From NCBI RefSeq assembly GCF_000617925.1, contig NZ_BAMT01000002.1:186001-250000 (forward strand): DNA of 64,000 bases, in the 5' to 3' direction. The translations under genes and the position numbers were made by a program. The first letter of the stretch is position 1. The number at the start of each line of letters is the position of its first letter. This stretch comes from Methylobacillus glycogenes JCM 2850. GTDB taxonomy: Bacteria > Pseudomonadota > Gammaproteobacteria > Burkholderiales > Methylophilaceae. Shown here piece after piece: positions 9,047 through 18,138 of this stretch. Under the pieces are notes generated by a model. The model did not search any database and was not told where the DNA came from. It saw nothing but the letters and a program-made list of their open reading frames with translations.

Positions 9047-9076
9047 CAAAAGAGCTAGCGCTTGCTAGCTCTTTTG
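9047..9076. terminator. Bidirectional rho-independent terminator
   Basis: A perfect 13-base-pair stem (9047-9059 with 9064-9076) around a GCTT loop; the arms carry A/T runs at both outer ends, so it can stop both the rightward kefC transcript and the leftward CBS-gene transcript. Confidence 0.8.
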
Positions 9077-9107
9077 CCTTTGTGCTGGCTGGTTGTGGGG
9101 ATAAAAC

Positions 9108-9536
9108 CTAGCTCTGGATATAACTTTCCAGCTGCTTGATCAGAAACTCCTGATAGGCAATCGTTTCCTTGACCAGATCACCTATGGAAAGCAGGCCTAC
9201 CAGCTTTTCGCCATCTAGCACTGGCAAGTGGCGTATGCGCTTGCCTGACATCAAGTTCATACAGTGATCTATGCTGTCATCCGGGGTGACGGTAATCAGT
9301 TGCACCGACATAACGTCTCCCACAGTTGTGGTCTTGGAAGTCTTGCCCTTGATCACCACCTCACGCGCGTAATCCCGCTCTGAGAAAATACCCACCATCT
9401 TGTCCCTGTGCATGACCACCAGGGCGCCGATATGGTGTTCCGCCATTATGAGCAAGGCATCATAAACCAGGCTTTCCGGTGCGACGGAATAGATGGTGCT
9501 GCCCTTGGTTTCCAGAATCTGGCTTACAGTTTTCAT
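9108..9536 (-). CDS. CBS-domain pair protein
   Basis: A 142-residue protein made of two CBS motifs only. The first covers roughly residues 15-65 (VAPESLVYDALLIMAEHHIGALVV, MVGIFSERDYAREVV) and the second 75-130 (SVQLITVTPDDSIDHCMNLMSGKRIRHLPVLDGEKLVGLLSIGDLVK). Such pairs bind adenine nucleotides or NADH and act as energy sensors; stand-alone versions are common in proteobacteria and have no assigned partner. The start ATG at 9536 is preceded by a very strong Shine-Dalgarno run (AGGAGGAGA). It lies alone between the kefC terminator and the marR region. Confidence 0.85.
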   Translation of the reverse strand: MKTVSQILETKGSTIYSVAPESLVYDALLIMAEHHIGALVVMHRDKMVGIFSERDYAREVVIKGKTSKTTTVGDVMSVQLITVTPDDSIDHCMNLMSGKRIRHLPVLDGEKLVGLLSIGDLVKETIAYQEFLIKQLESYIQS

Positions 9537-9814
9537 GGTCTCCTCCTGCTGTTTTTATTGGGGGTGATTCCAATATACACCTTAATGGAGGAGGGTTAAA
9601 TATTTGAGGGGATAGGGGAAAAGCTTGGGGTGAGGGTGGTTATGTCTGGAGGTTTGGTGGTCTTGACCCCTGCTCTCGCTCGCGGCAGCAAGGGACAAGG
9701 CAATTAGCACTCCCACTATCAAAGATGCGCCAAGCACAAATGTATCACCCCTGTCCTTGCACACCACTTAGCCAGATTTGCACAACTGAAGGATAAAAAT
9801 CTTAACAGTGCTAC
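9537..9814. other. Intergenic region, no supported gene
   Basis: Divergent spacer between the CBS gene and marR. A 61-codon leftward frame (9582-9767) has one hydrophobic stretch but starts at GTG without a ribosome-binding site and has no family resemblance, so I do not call it. The only clear signal in the spacer is the marR promoter that follows. Confidence 0.5.
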
Positions 9815-9842
9815 TTGACATGATTAGTCGGCTAACTATAAT
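9815..9842 (+). promoter_or_regulatory. Consensus sigma-70 promoter of marR with overlapping palindromes
   Basis: TTGACA at 9815-9820 and TATAAT at 9837-9842, both perfect, 16 bases apart. The spacer contains ATTAGTCGGCTAACT, a near-palindrome with TTAG/CTAA arms, and further TTAACTAAT-like half sites reach to the start codon at 9853. This is the expected arrangement for MarR autorepression. The predicted transcription start (about 9848-9850) leaves a leader of only a few bases. Confidence 0.72.
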
Positions 9843-9852
9843 TTAACTAATT

Positions 9853-10377
9853 ATGTTACAACTCCGTGACCTCCCCAGCCAGGTAGTACTGGAAAAATTC
9901 TCCGCCCGCTATCCCGAGGCAGATACCAGTGCCATCACTTCTTTCCTGCAGCTTTTGCGCGTGGCAAGCGATCTCTCCATGGCGCTGGATGCCTGCCTCA
10001 GTCAGCATGGCTTGCTGCAAGGGCGCTGGTGGGTGTTGATACTGCTGATGCGCGAAGACAATCATATGTCATTGCCTTCGGTATTGGCAGAGAAAGCCGG
10101 GGTTAGCCGCCCCACCATGACGGGCCTGATAGATGGCCTGGAGCGTGAGCAGCTGGTAGAACGCGTATTCGATAAGGATGACAGGCGCAAAGTGTCTATC
10201 AAACTCACCGAACAAGGCCAGGCCAAGCTCGATCAGGTGATGCCAGATTATTACTCCAGGCTGCGTTTGTGCATGGCCGCGGTGAGTGAAGATGAACGTA
10301 GTCTGCTGAATGGCATCCTACACAAGCTGGATGCAGGCATAGTGGCCTTTGACGCGCCGGATGGTGCTGGCCTTTAG
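9853..10377 (+). CDS. MarR-family transcriptional regulator
   Basis: A 174-residue protein with the winged-helix MarR core: LLQGRWWVLILLMREDNHMSLPSVLAEKAGVSRPTMTGLIDGLEREQLVERVFDKDDRRKVSIKLTEQG carries the recognition helix (SRPTMTGLIDGLE) and the DDRR wing. The N-terminal LPSQVVLEKFSARYPEAD is typical of a subfamily found near transporters, and it supports ATG 9853 as the true start even though no Shine-Dalgarno lies before it. It is followed by two SnoaL-like genes and an EamA exporter, which are plausible targets. Ligand unknown. Confidence 0.88.
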   Translation: MLQLRDLPSQVVLEKFSARYPEADTSAITSFLQLLRVASDLSMALDACLSQHGLLQGRWWVLILLMREDNHMSLPSVLAEKAGVSRPTMTGLIDGLEREQLVERVFDKDDRRKVSIKLTEQGQAKLDQVMPDYYSRLRLCMAAVSEDERSLLNGILHKLDAGIVAFDAPDGAGL

Positions 10378-10461
10378 GCGACTTGCAGTCGTTTCAAAAT
10401 GGTTTGCAGCAAGCTCAGAATCTAAAACCAAGATCTAAAACTTAAGATAAAGGGATACACC

Positions 10462-10928
10462 ATGAATAACAGCAAAAGCATTATCGTCATTATCCTGTTG
10501 GTCGTGCTCGGTATAGGCGGGGCGCTTTGGTATCAATGCCATAGCAAGCCTGACGAAGAAGAAGCGCGTGCCCTGGTGGGCAAGCTGAATGCAGCCTGGG
10601 ACGAAGCCTTTGCCCAGGCCTCCGCAGGCACTATCGCCTCTTACTATGATGAACATGGCAGCTTGTTACCCGCAGGTGGCGAGCAAGTAGTGGGCAGCCA
10701 GGCATTGCCGATTTCTGGTCTGGCCTGTTTGCCAAGGGTTTGAGCGAGCACAAGATCACCACTGTGGAAACCGGCATTGTCGGCGGCACTATCTATCAGC
10801 GCGCCAAGTGGAGTGCAGTACTCAAGGCCCCGGACGCAGAGCCTAAGGAATTCAGCGGCAATCTGCATTTGCTCTACAAGCAGCAGCAGGATGGTAGCTG
10901 GAAGATTCTTACCCATACCTGGAATTGA
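10462..10928 (+). CDS. Membrane-anchored SnoaL-like (NTF2-fold, DUF4440-type) protein, frameshifted near 10707
   Basis: The repaired ~155-residue product has an N-terminal membrane anchor or signal (IIVIILLVVLGIGGALWY) followed by an NTF2-like domain (LVGKLNAAWDEAFAQA, ASYYDEHGSLLPAGGEQVVG, EFSGNLHLLYKQQQDGSWKILTHTWN). A single missing G (TTGGCC read as TTGCC) near 10707 breaks the frame; restored, it reads ALADFWSGLFAKG, matching the gene immediately downstream. Members of this fold are enzymes or ligand-binding proteins, and no specific activity can be given. Tandem paralogue of 10976-11356. Confidence 0.7.
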
Positions 10929-10975
10929 TTTTAGTTTTTAGCATCCCCTCTATATAAACCCTCAAAGGAAGCAAT

Positions 10976-11356
10976 ATGACCGCAGCAGACTTCAAAGCCA
11001 CCGCCCTCAGCCTGAACCAAGCCTGGGACAATGCCTTCAATGCCAAGGATCACGAACTGGTGGCTTCCTACTATGACGACGCAGGCACTGTATTGCCCGC
11101 AGGTGCTGCCCAGATCACTGGCAAGGCCGCGCTGGTTTCCTTCTGGAAAACCTCCATAGGTCAAGGCATTATCGACCATAAGCTGGAGCTGCTGGAGGCA
11201 GGTGTTGATGGCAATCTTGCGCATCAACGTGGTCATTGGAGCGCTGCGGTGGTAGATGCGCAGGGTGAACGTCAGAACTTCAGTGGCAATGTGCACTTGC
11301 TCTACCGCAAGCAAGCCGATGGCAGCTGGAAAGTGCTGAGCCATATCTGGAACTAA
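10976..11356 (+). CDS. SnoaL-like (NTF2-fold, DUF4440-type) protein, cytoplasmic paralogue
   Basis: A 126-residue protein that is all NTF2-like domain: ALSLNQAWDNAFNAKDHELVASYYDDAGTVLPAGAAQITGKAALVSFWKT and ERQNFSGNVHLLYRKQADGSWKVLSHIWN. It is the clear duplicate of the upstream gene but lacks the N-terminal hydrophobic segment, so the pair would place the same fold on both sides of, or free from, the inner membrane. It follows an AAAGGAAG ribosome-binding site. DUF4440/SgcJ-EcaC-type proteins lack a common function. Confidence 0.8.
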   Translation: MTAADFKATALSLNQAWDNAFNAKDHELVASYYDDAGTVLPAGAAQITGKAALVSFWKTSIGQGIIDHKLELLEAGVDGNLAHQRGHWSAAVVDAQGERQNFSGNVHLLYRKQADGSWKVLSHIWN

Positions 11357-11452
11357 GCGTTAAACATAGCAATAACAGCAATACAAGAAAGCTGCCAGGC
11401 CAGAAAATGGCATGATGGCGGTATGAATGTGGCAGGAAAGTCAGGACTCACC

Positions 11453-12378
11453 ATGAACGCAGCAAGCCCACACGGGCAAAACACCTTACGTGCCTTCGCC
11501 GCGCTGATTGTGCTGGCCTTGCTCTGGGGCTATAACTGGGTGGTGATGAAGCACGCGCTGGAGTTTGCCGGGGCTTTCCAGTTTGCCGCCATGCGTACTT
11601 TCTATGGTGCGCTGTGTTTGTTTGCGCTGCTGTTGATTATGCGCAAGCCGCTGAAGCCGCGCGAGCTGCCTACCTGATATTGCTGGGCGTGCTGCAAACC
11701 TGTGGCTTTACCGGCATGATTATCTGGGCGCTGGTGGAAGGGGGTGCGGGTAAGACCGCCGTGCTGACCTACACCATGCCGTTCTGGGTGATGGTGCTGG
11801 CCTGGCCTTTGCTTGGTGAAAAAATCCGCGGTGCACAGTGGTTTGCGGTGCTGAGCTCAGTGATGGGTTTGGTGATTATTCTGGACCCGCTGCATCTGGG
11901 CACAGGCTGGTTCAGCATGCTGCTGGCGATTCTGGGTGGTGTGTTCTGGGCCATTTCGGTGATTGTTGCCAAGAAGCTGCATCAGCGTGTGCCGGATATG
12001 GACCTGATGTCACTGACTGCCTGGCAAATGCTATTTGGCTCATTGCCGCTGGTGGTGGTGGCCTTTATGGTGCCTGCTGGGCCGATCAACTGGACGCCCA
12101 ACTTCATAGGCGCGGTGCTGTTCAATGCTGTGCTGTGCAATGCGCTGGCCTGGCTGCTCTGGTTATATGCCTTGCAGCATCTGCCTGCGGGGATTGCCAG
12201 CATGACTTCCTTGCTGGCTCCGGTGATAGGGGTGCTGGCGGCCTGGCTGCAATTGGGTGAGACACCCACTCCTGGGGAAATCCTAGGCATGTTGCTGATA
12301 GGCCTGGCGCTGCTGATCATTTCCCTGCACAGCATGCGCGCCAAAGAGGTGGTAGACCCAGCCATGGGGCAGGATTGA
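11453..12378 (+). CDS. EamA/DMT-family transporter, frameshifted near 11668
   Basis: The repaired product (about 308 residues from ATG 11453; an in-frame ATG at 11423 has a poorer ribosome-binding context) has ten hydrophobic segments in two EamA repeats. The first repeat begins AALIVLALLWGYNWVVMKHAL and the second begins LLAILGGVFWAISVIVAKKL. The frame breaks near 11668 and is restored by one G (CTGGCCTAC read as CTGCCTAC), giving ELAYLILLGVLQTCGFTG. DMT-family proteins export amino acids, nucleosides or metabolites; the substrate is unknown. The nearby MarR regulator may control it. Confidence 0.85.
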
Positions 12379-12568
12379 TGGCGAGCTTCAACGTAATCCC
12401 GATTTAACCCGGCTATCGCCATTCACGTATCTGAAATCATGCAGCACCTGCTAACTGGCAAGTTAGCGGTGGCTGCATTTTTCACTTTTAGCGCTGATAT
12501 TTCTTGTAAGCCTGTATGGTAAAATCCGCCAAGTTTTTTGCTTCAATCGCAATCAAAGGATTCTACTC

Positions 12569-13294
12569 ATGGCAGGGCATTCCAAATGGGCTAACATCCA
12601 GCACCGTAAAGGGCGTCAGGATGCTAAGCGCGGCAAGATATTCACCAAGCTGATCAAGGAAATCACCGTTTCCGCACGTCTCTCGGGCGGCGATCTCAAC
12701 TTTAACCCGCGTTTGCGTGCGGCTGTGGCAGAAGCCAAAGAGCAGAACATGCCCGCAGACAACATTACGCGCGCGATCAAGCGTGGTACGGGCGAACTTG
12801 AAGGCGTGAGCTACGAAGAAATTCGCTATGAAGGTTATGGCATAGGTGGTGCGGCCATCATCATCGACTGCCTGACCGATAACAAGCAACGCGCGGTGGC
12901 CGATGTGCGCCATGCGCTGAGCAAGAATGGCGGCAATCTGGGCACCGATGGTTCGGTATCGTTTATGTTCAAGCACTGTGGTGTGTTGCTGTTTGAGCCT
13001 GGCACCAGTGAAGACCAGGTGATGGAAGCCGCACTCGAAGCCGGGGCTGAAGATGTGGTGACCGATGAAGACGGCAGCATAGAAGTGATTACTGCGCCCA
13101 ATGATTTCACCGTGGTCAAGGAAGCACTAGAGGCCGCTGGCCTTAAGCCTGTGTTAGCTGAAGTGACCATGAAGCCAGACAATGAAACCATATTCAGTGG
13201 TGAAGACGGTGCCAAGATGCAAAAGCTGCTGGATGCGCTGGAAGATCTTGATGATGTGCAGGATGTTTACACCACGGCTGTGATAGAAGAGTAA
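12569..13294 (+). CDS. yebC: YebC/PmpR-family protein
   Basis: A 241-residue protein beginning [23 protein letters not shown], the invariant N-terminus of the family, with [34 protein letters not shown] and the acidic C-terminal [20 protein letters not shown] block. YebC proteins were first described as DNA-binding regulators near ruvC, and more recent work links them to relief of ribosome stalling; both roles are reported. It lies 10 bases upstream of ruvC, the standard order in proteobacteria. Strong start context (AAAGGATTCTACTC then ATG). Confidence 0.95.
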   Translation: MAGHSKWANIQHRKGRQDAKRGKIFTKLIKEITVSARLSGGDLNFNPRLRAAVAEAKEQNMPADNITRAIKRGTGELEGVSYEEIRYEGYGIGGAAIIIDCLTDNKQRAVADVRHALSKNGGNLGTDGSVSFMFKHCGVLLFEPGTSEDQVMEAALEAGAEDVVTDEDGSIEVITAPNDFTVVKEALEAAGLKPVLAEVTMKPDNETIFSGEDGAKMQKLLDALEDLDDVQDVYTTAVIEE

Positions 13295-13304
13295 ACACCG
13301 AGGA

Positions 13305-13847
13305 ATGACCTTACGAATTCTTGGTATTGACCCTGGCTTGCGGCTCACTGGTTTTGGCGTGATTGAGAAAATCGGCGAAAAACTCAGCTATATCGCCAGC
13401 GGTACCATCAAGACCACCACGGGCAAGGGCAGTGAAATAGAAGATCTGCCCACCCGTCTCAAGATCATTCTCGACAGTCTGGCGGAAGTCATCAGCACTT
13501 ACCAGCCACAACAAGCGGCGATAGAAAAAGTCTTCGTCAACGTCAATCCCCAATCTACCCTGTTGCTGGGTCAGGCACGCGGTGCCGCCATCAGCGCCCT
13601 GGTCTTGCGTGATTTGCCCGTGGCGGAATATACCGCGCTGCAGGTCAAGCAGGCGGTGGTGGGTAATGGCCATGCCGCCAAGGATCAGGTGCAGGAAATG
13701 GTCAAGCGCCTGCTAAACCTGCCCGGCCTGCCCAGGCCAGATTCGGCGGATGCATTGGCTTGCGCCATCTGTCATGCACATGGTGGGCAAGGGTTGGGTA
13801 AGCTGGCAACAGCAGGTTTCAGGGTGAAAGGCGGCAGATTGATATGA
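13305..13847 (+). CDS. ruvC: Holliday junction resolvase RuvC
   Basis: A 180-residue endonuclease with the four acidic catalytic positions in context: [14 protein letters not shown] (first Asp), QAAIEKVFV (Glu), and the C-terminal [11 protein letters not shown] and [16 protein letters not shown] (last two acidic residues). It cleaves Holliday junctions symmetrically after branch migration by RuvAB. ATG 13305 follows a GAGG directly, slightly close, but the protein N-terminus [11 protein letters not shown] fits the family. Its stop overlaps the ruvA start. Confidence 0.96.
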   Translation: MTLRILGIDPGLRLTGFGVIEKIGEKLSYIASGTIKTTTGKGSEIEDLPTRLKIILDSLAEVISTYQPQQAAIEKVFVNVNPQSTLLLGQARGAAISALVLRDLPVAEYTALQVKQAVVGNGHAAKDQVQEMVKRLLNLPGLPRPDSADALACAICHAHGGQGLGKLATAGFRVKGGRLI

Positions 13848-14428
13848 TTGCAAGATTGAGCGGTATCCTCATAGACAAAACTCCACCACAGGTGGTGATC
13901 GATTGCCACGGTGTGGGCTATGAGTGCGAAGTGCCCATGAGCACCTTTTACAACCTGCCCGCCACGGGTGAAAAAGTGGTGTTGCTCACCCAGTTTATCG
14001 TGCGTGAAGACGCGCAATTGCTCTATGGCTTTGGCAGTGAGCAAGAGCGTGCCACCTTCAGGCAATTACTCAAGGTCAATGGCATTGGTGCCAAGTCGGC
14101 TTTATCGATTTTGAGTGGCTTGTCGGTGGATGATCTTGCGCAGGCAGTGGCCTTGCAGGAGCCAGGCTTGCTGACCAAAGTGCCAGGCGTAGGCAAGAAA
14201 ACCGCTGAGCGTTTGCTGCTGGAGCTTAAGGATAAATTCTCCATCGAAGGGTTGACCACAGCGGGCGGTGCAGCGCATGCCAAATCGGCTAGCAGTGATG
14301 TACTCAATGCCTTGCTGGCCTTGGGTTACAACGAGCGCGAAACCCTGGCGGCAGTGAAGCAATTGCCTGCTGATGTCTCCGTCACCGATGGCATCAAGCT
14401 GGCGCTGAAAGCACTTTCCAAGACTTAG
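13844..14428 (+). CDS. ruvA: Holliday junction branch migration protein RuvA
   Basis: A 194-residue protein starting [27 protein letters not shown], with the OB-fold N-domain, two helix-hairpin-helix motifs ([16 protein letters not shown] and [22 protein letters not shown]) and a C-terminal domain ([17 protein letters not shown]) that contacts RuvB. Tetramers bind the junction centre. Translationally coupled to ruvC by a 4-base overlap. A 228-base spacer separates it from ruvB, longer than usual, with a small hairpin near 14492. Confidence 0.96.
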   Translation: MIARLSGILIDKTPPQVVIDCHGVGYECEVPMSTFYNLPATGEKVVLLTQFIVREDAQLLYGFGSEQERATFRQLLKVNGIGAKSALSILSGLSVDDLAQAVALQEPGLLTKVPGVGKKTAERLLLELKDKFSIEGLTTAGGAAHAKSASSDVLNALLALGYNERETLAAVKQLPADVSVTDGIKLALKALSKT

Positions 14429-14491
14429 TGTTTGGTTCAGCGTTTGCACGGGGGGAATGGCATGCACCCCAAGCGCATCACCTGACATAAG

Positions 14492-14513
14492 CTGCGCTAG
14501 TGCGCAGATTTTG
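14492..14513 (+). terminator. Weak hairpin after ruvA
   Basis: Six-base GC arms (CTGCGC/GCGCAG) around TAGT, followed by ATTTTG. It could end the yebC-ruvCA transcript, but the stem is short and the T-run poor. Confidence 0.35.
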
Positions 14514-14656
14514 CTGTGAGATGTGCAGAACTGGCGCAAACTTTTCTGTATCATGCACATAGAGCATTCAGGCTTGAGCCAAAAAAATATTAAGCCTTAG
14601 TAAAATCCAGCTCCTGAGTGTATCCCTGGCGCAAGCCGCAACTGACAAGCCAGCCC

Positions 14657-15690
14657 ATGATAGAAACTGACCGTTTAATCGCTCCCTCTCCTCAAGGCAC
14701 GCAAGAAGAAGCGCTGGAACGCGCACTACGCCCCAAGGTGCTTGACGAATATGTCGGGCAGGAAAAGGCGCGCGCGCAGCTGGAGATTTTTATCAATGCG
14801 GCGCGTGGTCGTTCCGAGGCGCTGGATCATGTGTTGTTGTTTGGCCCGCCTGGTCTGGGTAAAACCACCTTGCGCACATTATCGCCAAGGAAATGGGCGT
14901 CAATATGCGCCAAACCTCAGGCCCGGTATTGGAACGCGCAGGCGACCTTGCTGCGCTGCTGACCAATCTTGAGCCTAACGATGTGCTGTTTATTGATGAA
15001 ATCCACAGATTGTCACCTGTGGTGGAAGAAATTCTTTACCCGGCGATGGAAGATTACCGTCTGGATATCATGATAGGTGAAGGCCCGGCGGCACGTTCTG
15101 TGCGCTGGATTTGCCGCCATTTACCCTGGTTGGTGCCACTACGCGCGCAGGCATGCTGACCAACCTTTGCGTGACCGTTTTGGCATTGTCTCCAGATTGG
15201 AGTTTTATACCGCCGAAGAACTGGCGCGCATTGTGCACCGCTCGGCTGGCCTGCTGGAAGTCAGCATGGAAGCCGATGGCGCACTGGAAATTGCGCGTCG
15301 CTCTCGCGGCACACCGCGGATTGCCAACCGCTTGCTACGTAGAGTGCGCGACTATGCGCAAGTGAAATTCAATGGCGTGGTGAGCTCAGAGATTGCCGAT
15401 GCGGCCTTGCAGATGTTGGATGTAGACAAACTGGGCTTTGATGTCATGGATAGAAAATTACTACTGGCCGTGCTGGAGAAGTTTGATGGTGGCCCGGTAG
15501 GCTCGATAATCTGGCCGCCGCCATAGGCGAAGAGCGCGACACCATAGAAGATGTGTTGGAGCCGTATTTGATACAGCAAGGCTACCTGATGCGTACGCCC
15601 AGAGGGCGTATCGCCACGCAGCAGGCTTACCAGCATTTTGGCCTAGCCGTGCCTGGCAAGCTGGGCACAGGGGAGCTATGGCAGCAATGA
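14657..15690 (+). CDS. ruvB: Holliday junction DNA helicase RuvB (four frameshifts)
   Basis: The repaired 345-residue AAA+ ATPase starts [13 protein letters not shown] and contains Walker [13 protein letters not shown], Walker [27 protein letters not shown] (sensor 1), [19 protein letters not shown] (sensor 2 arginines) and the winged-helix C-terminus ending [20 protein letters not shown]. The frame is broken near 14872, 15103, 15164 and 15501. Each break is mended by one missing base (TTGGCG, CGCCTG, AACCCT and GGCCTC contexts), and the resulting sequence has no other defect. I read these as sequence errors. RuvB drives branch migration with RuvA. Confidence 0.9.
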
Positions 15691-16106
15691 GTGGTGTGCA
15701 AGAGTTTCGCTGGCCAGTGAGGGTGTATTACGAAGATACCGATAGTGGTGGTGTGGTGTATCACGCCAATTACGTCAAGTTTATGGAGCGTGGCCGTACC
15801 GAGTGGGTGCGCAGCCTGGGCATAGACCAGTCTGAACTAAGGCGCGATCTCGGGGTCTTGTTCGTGGTGCGTGCCCTTGCGCTACAATACCGCCGCCCAG
15901 CCAGCATTGATGATGCGCTGGAAGTGGTGACCGAAGTAGAAAAAATGGGGCATAGCCTCATCAAATTCAAACAGAAAATAGTGCGTGGCGATGAACTTTT
16001 GGTTCAGGCCACGGTAGAAGTTGTCTGTGTAGAGGCTGAAAAATTCCGGCCAGCGCAGCTCCCGGCAGTCCTGCGCAATCTGATCAAACCAACGGAGCTT
16101 GAATGA
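15687..16106 (+). CDS. ybgC: Acyl-CoA thioesterase of the Tol-Pal system, YbgC
   Basis: Hot-dog-fold thioesterase of ~139 residues with the catalytic [30 protein letters not shown] motif (Asp and adjacent His of the 4-hydroxybenzoyl-CoA thioesterase type). It acts on short-chain or ACP-linked acyl groups at the membrane. I prefer ATG 15687, which overlaps the ruvB stop and has GGGGAG 11 bases upstream; ATG 15678 is only 2 bases from that site. It opens the tol-pal operon and its stop overlaps the tolQ start. Confidence 0.92.
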   Translation: MSGVQEFRWPVRVYYEDTDSGGVVYHANYVKFMERGRTEWVRSLGIDQSELRRDLGVLFVVRALALQYRRPASIDDALEVVTEVEKMGHSLIKFKQKIVRGDELLVQATVEVVCVEAEKFRPAQLPAVLRNLIKPTELE

Positions 16107-16777
16107 ACCTTACCGAAGATATGTCATTTTTAACGCTGATCACTGGCGCCAGTGTGCCAGTGCAGATTGTGATGGCGCTGTTGCTGCTGACCTCGCTGAT
16201 ATCCTGGTGGTATATCTTCCTCAAGGTATTTTCCATCCGCAGCGCGGATAAAGAGGCCGAGGAATTTGAACGCGTATTCTGGAAGGGCGGCGATCTCAAT
16301 CAGCTCTATGAGAGCGTAACCTCGGGCCGCCGCAATGTGCAGGGCATGGCCAGCATCTTTGAAGCTGGTTTCAAGGAATACGCCAGGCTGAAGCGCCAAT
16401 CCGGCCTGGAAGTCAGTGATGTCACCGAAGGTGCGCGTCGCGCCATGCGGGCTTCATACAACCGCGAAATGGATGAGCTGGATTCACATCTGCCATTCCT
16501 TGCGTCTGTTGGTTCGGTCAGTCCGTATATCGGTTTGTTTGGCACGGTATGGGGCATCATGAATGCCTTCCGTGGTCTGGCCAATATGGCCCAGGCTACC
16601 CTGGCCCATGTGGCCCCTGGTATTGCCGAAGCGCTGGTGGCTACTGCCATCGGTTTGTTTGCCGCGATTCCGGCCGTGATTGCCTACAACCGCTTCACTG
16701 CCTCGGTAGACCGTCTGGCCGTGCGCTATGAAAGCTTTATCGAAGAATTTACCAACATCCTGCAGCGCAAAGCCTAA
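16103..16777 (+). CDS. tolQ: Tol-Pal system proton channel subunit TolQ
   Basis: A 224-residue membrane protein with three transmembrane helices (about residues 13-35, 132-155 and 170-195), the GLFGTVWGIMNAFRGL motif of the second helix and the threonine-containing LVATAIGLFAAIPAVIAYN third helix that lines the proton path. Five TolQ subunits surround a TolR dimer and convert proton motive force into motion of TolA. The start ATG overlaps the ybgC stop. Confidence 0.95.
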   Translation: MNLTEDMSFLTLITGASVPVQIVMALLLLTSLISWWYIFLKVFSIRSADKEAEEFERVFWKGGDLNQLYESVTSGRRNVQGMASIFEAGFKEYARLKRQSGLEVSDVTEGARRAMRASYNREMDELDSHLPFLASVGSVSPYIGLFGTVWGIMNAFRGLANMAQATLAHVAPGIAEALVATAIGLFAAIPAVIAYNRFTASVDRLAVRYESFIEEFTNILQRKA

Positions 16778-16786
16778 GGAGATTTG

Positions 16787-17173
16787 ATGAGTCGTCGCAA
16801 ATCCCGTCGCCTGATGAACCAGATTAACGTCGTGCCGTATATCGACGTGACCCTGGTATTGCTGGTGATCTTTATGGTGACCGCCCCCATGACCAACCCT
16901 GGGGTGGTTGAATTGCCCCAGGTCGGCCAGACCCTGAAGCAAACGGCTGCGCCCATTGTCATTACCGTCAAGAGTGATGGCAAGGCGGAAATCGAAAGCA
17001 AGGTCATGGAGCGTGACCAACTGCTGTTTGAAGTTAAAACCCAGCTGGAAAAAACCCCAGATCGCGCCATCGTCATCGCCGCCGATAAAAACGTGCAATA
17101 CGACAAGGTCATCACCTTGATGGATAGCCTTAAGCAATACAAAGTCGGACTCTTGCTCAAGCCAGCTAATTGA
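16787..17173 (+). CDS. tolR: Tol-Pal system protein TolR
   Basis: A 128-residue ExbD/TolR protein starting MSRRKSRRLMNQINVVPYIDVTLVLLVIFMVTAPM. The transmembrane helix carries the essential Asp (YIDVTLVLLVIF) that is protonated during energy transfer. The periplasmic part includes EKTPDRAIVIAADKNVQYDKVITLMDSLK, the conserved peptidoglycan-binding domain. ATG 16787 is used because it follows AAGGAG properly; a TTG sits directly before it. Five bases later tolA begins. Confidence 0.95.
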   Translation: MSRRKSRRLMNQINVVPYIDVTLVLLVIFMVTAPMTNPGVVELPQVGQTLKQTAAPIVITVKSDGKAEIESKVMERDQLLFEVKTQLEKTPDRAIVIAADKNVQYDKVITLMDSLKQYKVGLLLKPAN

Positions 17174-17177
17174 TTTG

Positions 17178-18005
17178 ATGAAGCCACGTAAACCCAATCC
17201 CTATCTGGTCAAGGCAGGCGCGCTTTCGCTGCTGGTGCACATTGTGCTGCTGGTGGTGTTGCTGGTGTCCTTTAACTGGAACACCAGCCACCCGGTGGTG
17301 GTGGCACAGGTTGAGCTATGGGAAAACCTGCCTGCGGATAAACCAATCGCCAAGCCGCCTGCACCCAAGCCGCCAGAACCAGAGCCTGTAAAGCCCGAGC
17401 CGAAACCGGAACCCAAGCCTGAGCCCAAGCCAGACCCTGCGCCTGAACCCGAGCCGCAAGCGGAAATTCAGGTGAAGAAAAAAGAGCCGGAAAAGCCCAA
17501 GCCGGAAAAAAAGGTTGAGCCTAAACCTGAAAAGAAGCCAGAGCCTAAAAAACCTGAGCCCAAGCCAGAAAAAAAGCCCGAGCCGAAAAAGGACGACAGC
17601 AAGCGCCTGGAAGAGCTGAAGAAGCTACAGCAGGAATTGCTCAATGAGGACGCACGCCCAGCCCCTGCGCAAAAACAAGGGCCAACGCAGGCGGGTGCCA
17701 ATGTCGCCAATCAGAGCGAGATGGATAAATATGTGGGGCTGATCCGCGCCAAGATTCAGCGCAATGTGAATCGTCAGCTGTGTGGTTCTGGCAAGCCAGA
17801 GCTGGAGCTGGGCATCACCTTGATGCCTACTGGTGAGGTCATAGGAACACCGAGGTTGCTCAAGAGCAGCGGCATCCCTGCGTGCGATGAGGCAGTCGAG
17901 CGTGCGGTACTGCAATCTCAACCTTTGCCGCTACCCTCGCAGCCTGAACTGATCGCGCGTTTTCGTGATTTACAGCTTAAATTCCGTCCAAATGAGGATT
18001 TTTAA
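17178..18005 (+). CDS. tolA: Cell envelope integrity protein TolA
   Basis: About 275 residues in three parts: an N-terminal signal anchor (LSLLVHIVLLVVLLVSFNW, containing the SxxxH motif that contacts TolQ/R), a long middle region of Lys/Pro/Glu repeats (roughly residues 50-150, dozens of KPEP-like units), and a C-terminal TolA/TonB-like domain (YVGLIRAKIQRNVNRQLCGSGKPELELGITLMPTGEVI). The repeat region is rigid proline-rich instead of the helical type of E. coli TolA. It links the inner membrane motor with TolB-Pal at the outer membrane. The low-complexity DNA is the most repetitive part of this operon. Confidence 0.93.
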   Translation: MKPRKPNPYLVKAGALSLLVHIVLLVVLLVSFNWNTSHPVVVAQVELWENLPADKPIAKPPAPKPPEPEPVKPEPKPEPKPEPKPDPAPEPEPQAEIQVKKKEPEKPKPEKKVEPKPEKKPEPKKPEPKPEKKPEPKKDDSKRLEELKKLQQELLNEDARPAPAQKQGPTQAGANVANQSEMDKYVGLIRAKIQRNVNRQLCGSGKPELELGITLMPTGEVIGTPRLLKSSGIPACDEAVERAVLQSQPLPLPSQPELIARFRDLQLKFRPNEDF

Positions 18006-18138
18006 GCAAAAATTACGTTCTATTAACAAAATAAAGCCTGGCTCAGACCCAGCCGCATAGTGCGGTCAAGGGCGAATTTGATAGAATGGCGCCTAAACCA
18101 TCGGGGAACTTTGTAATTTTTTAAAGCCCTAAACACAA

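Noticed and set aside
9582..9767. Leftward 61-codon frame with a hydrophobic stretch
   Set aside because: GTG start without Shine-Dalgarno, tail rich in Pro/His/Leu, no homology that I recognise, and it lies in a regulatory spacer.
17330..17640. DNA repeat in tolA as a regulatory or mobile repeat
   Set aside because: The repeats keep frame and encode KPEP-like units of the TolA spacer, so they are explained by the protein.
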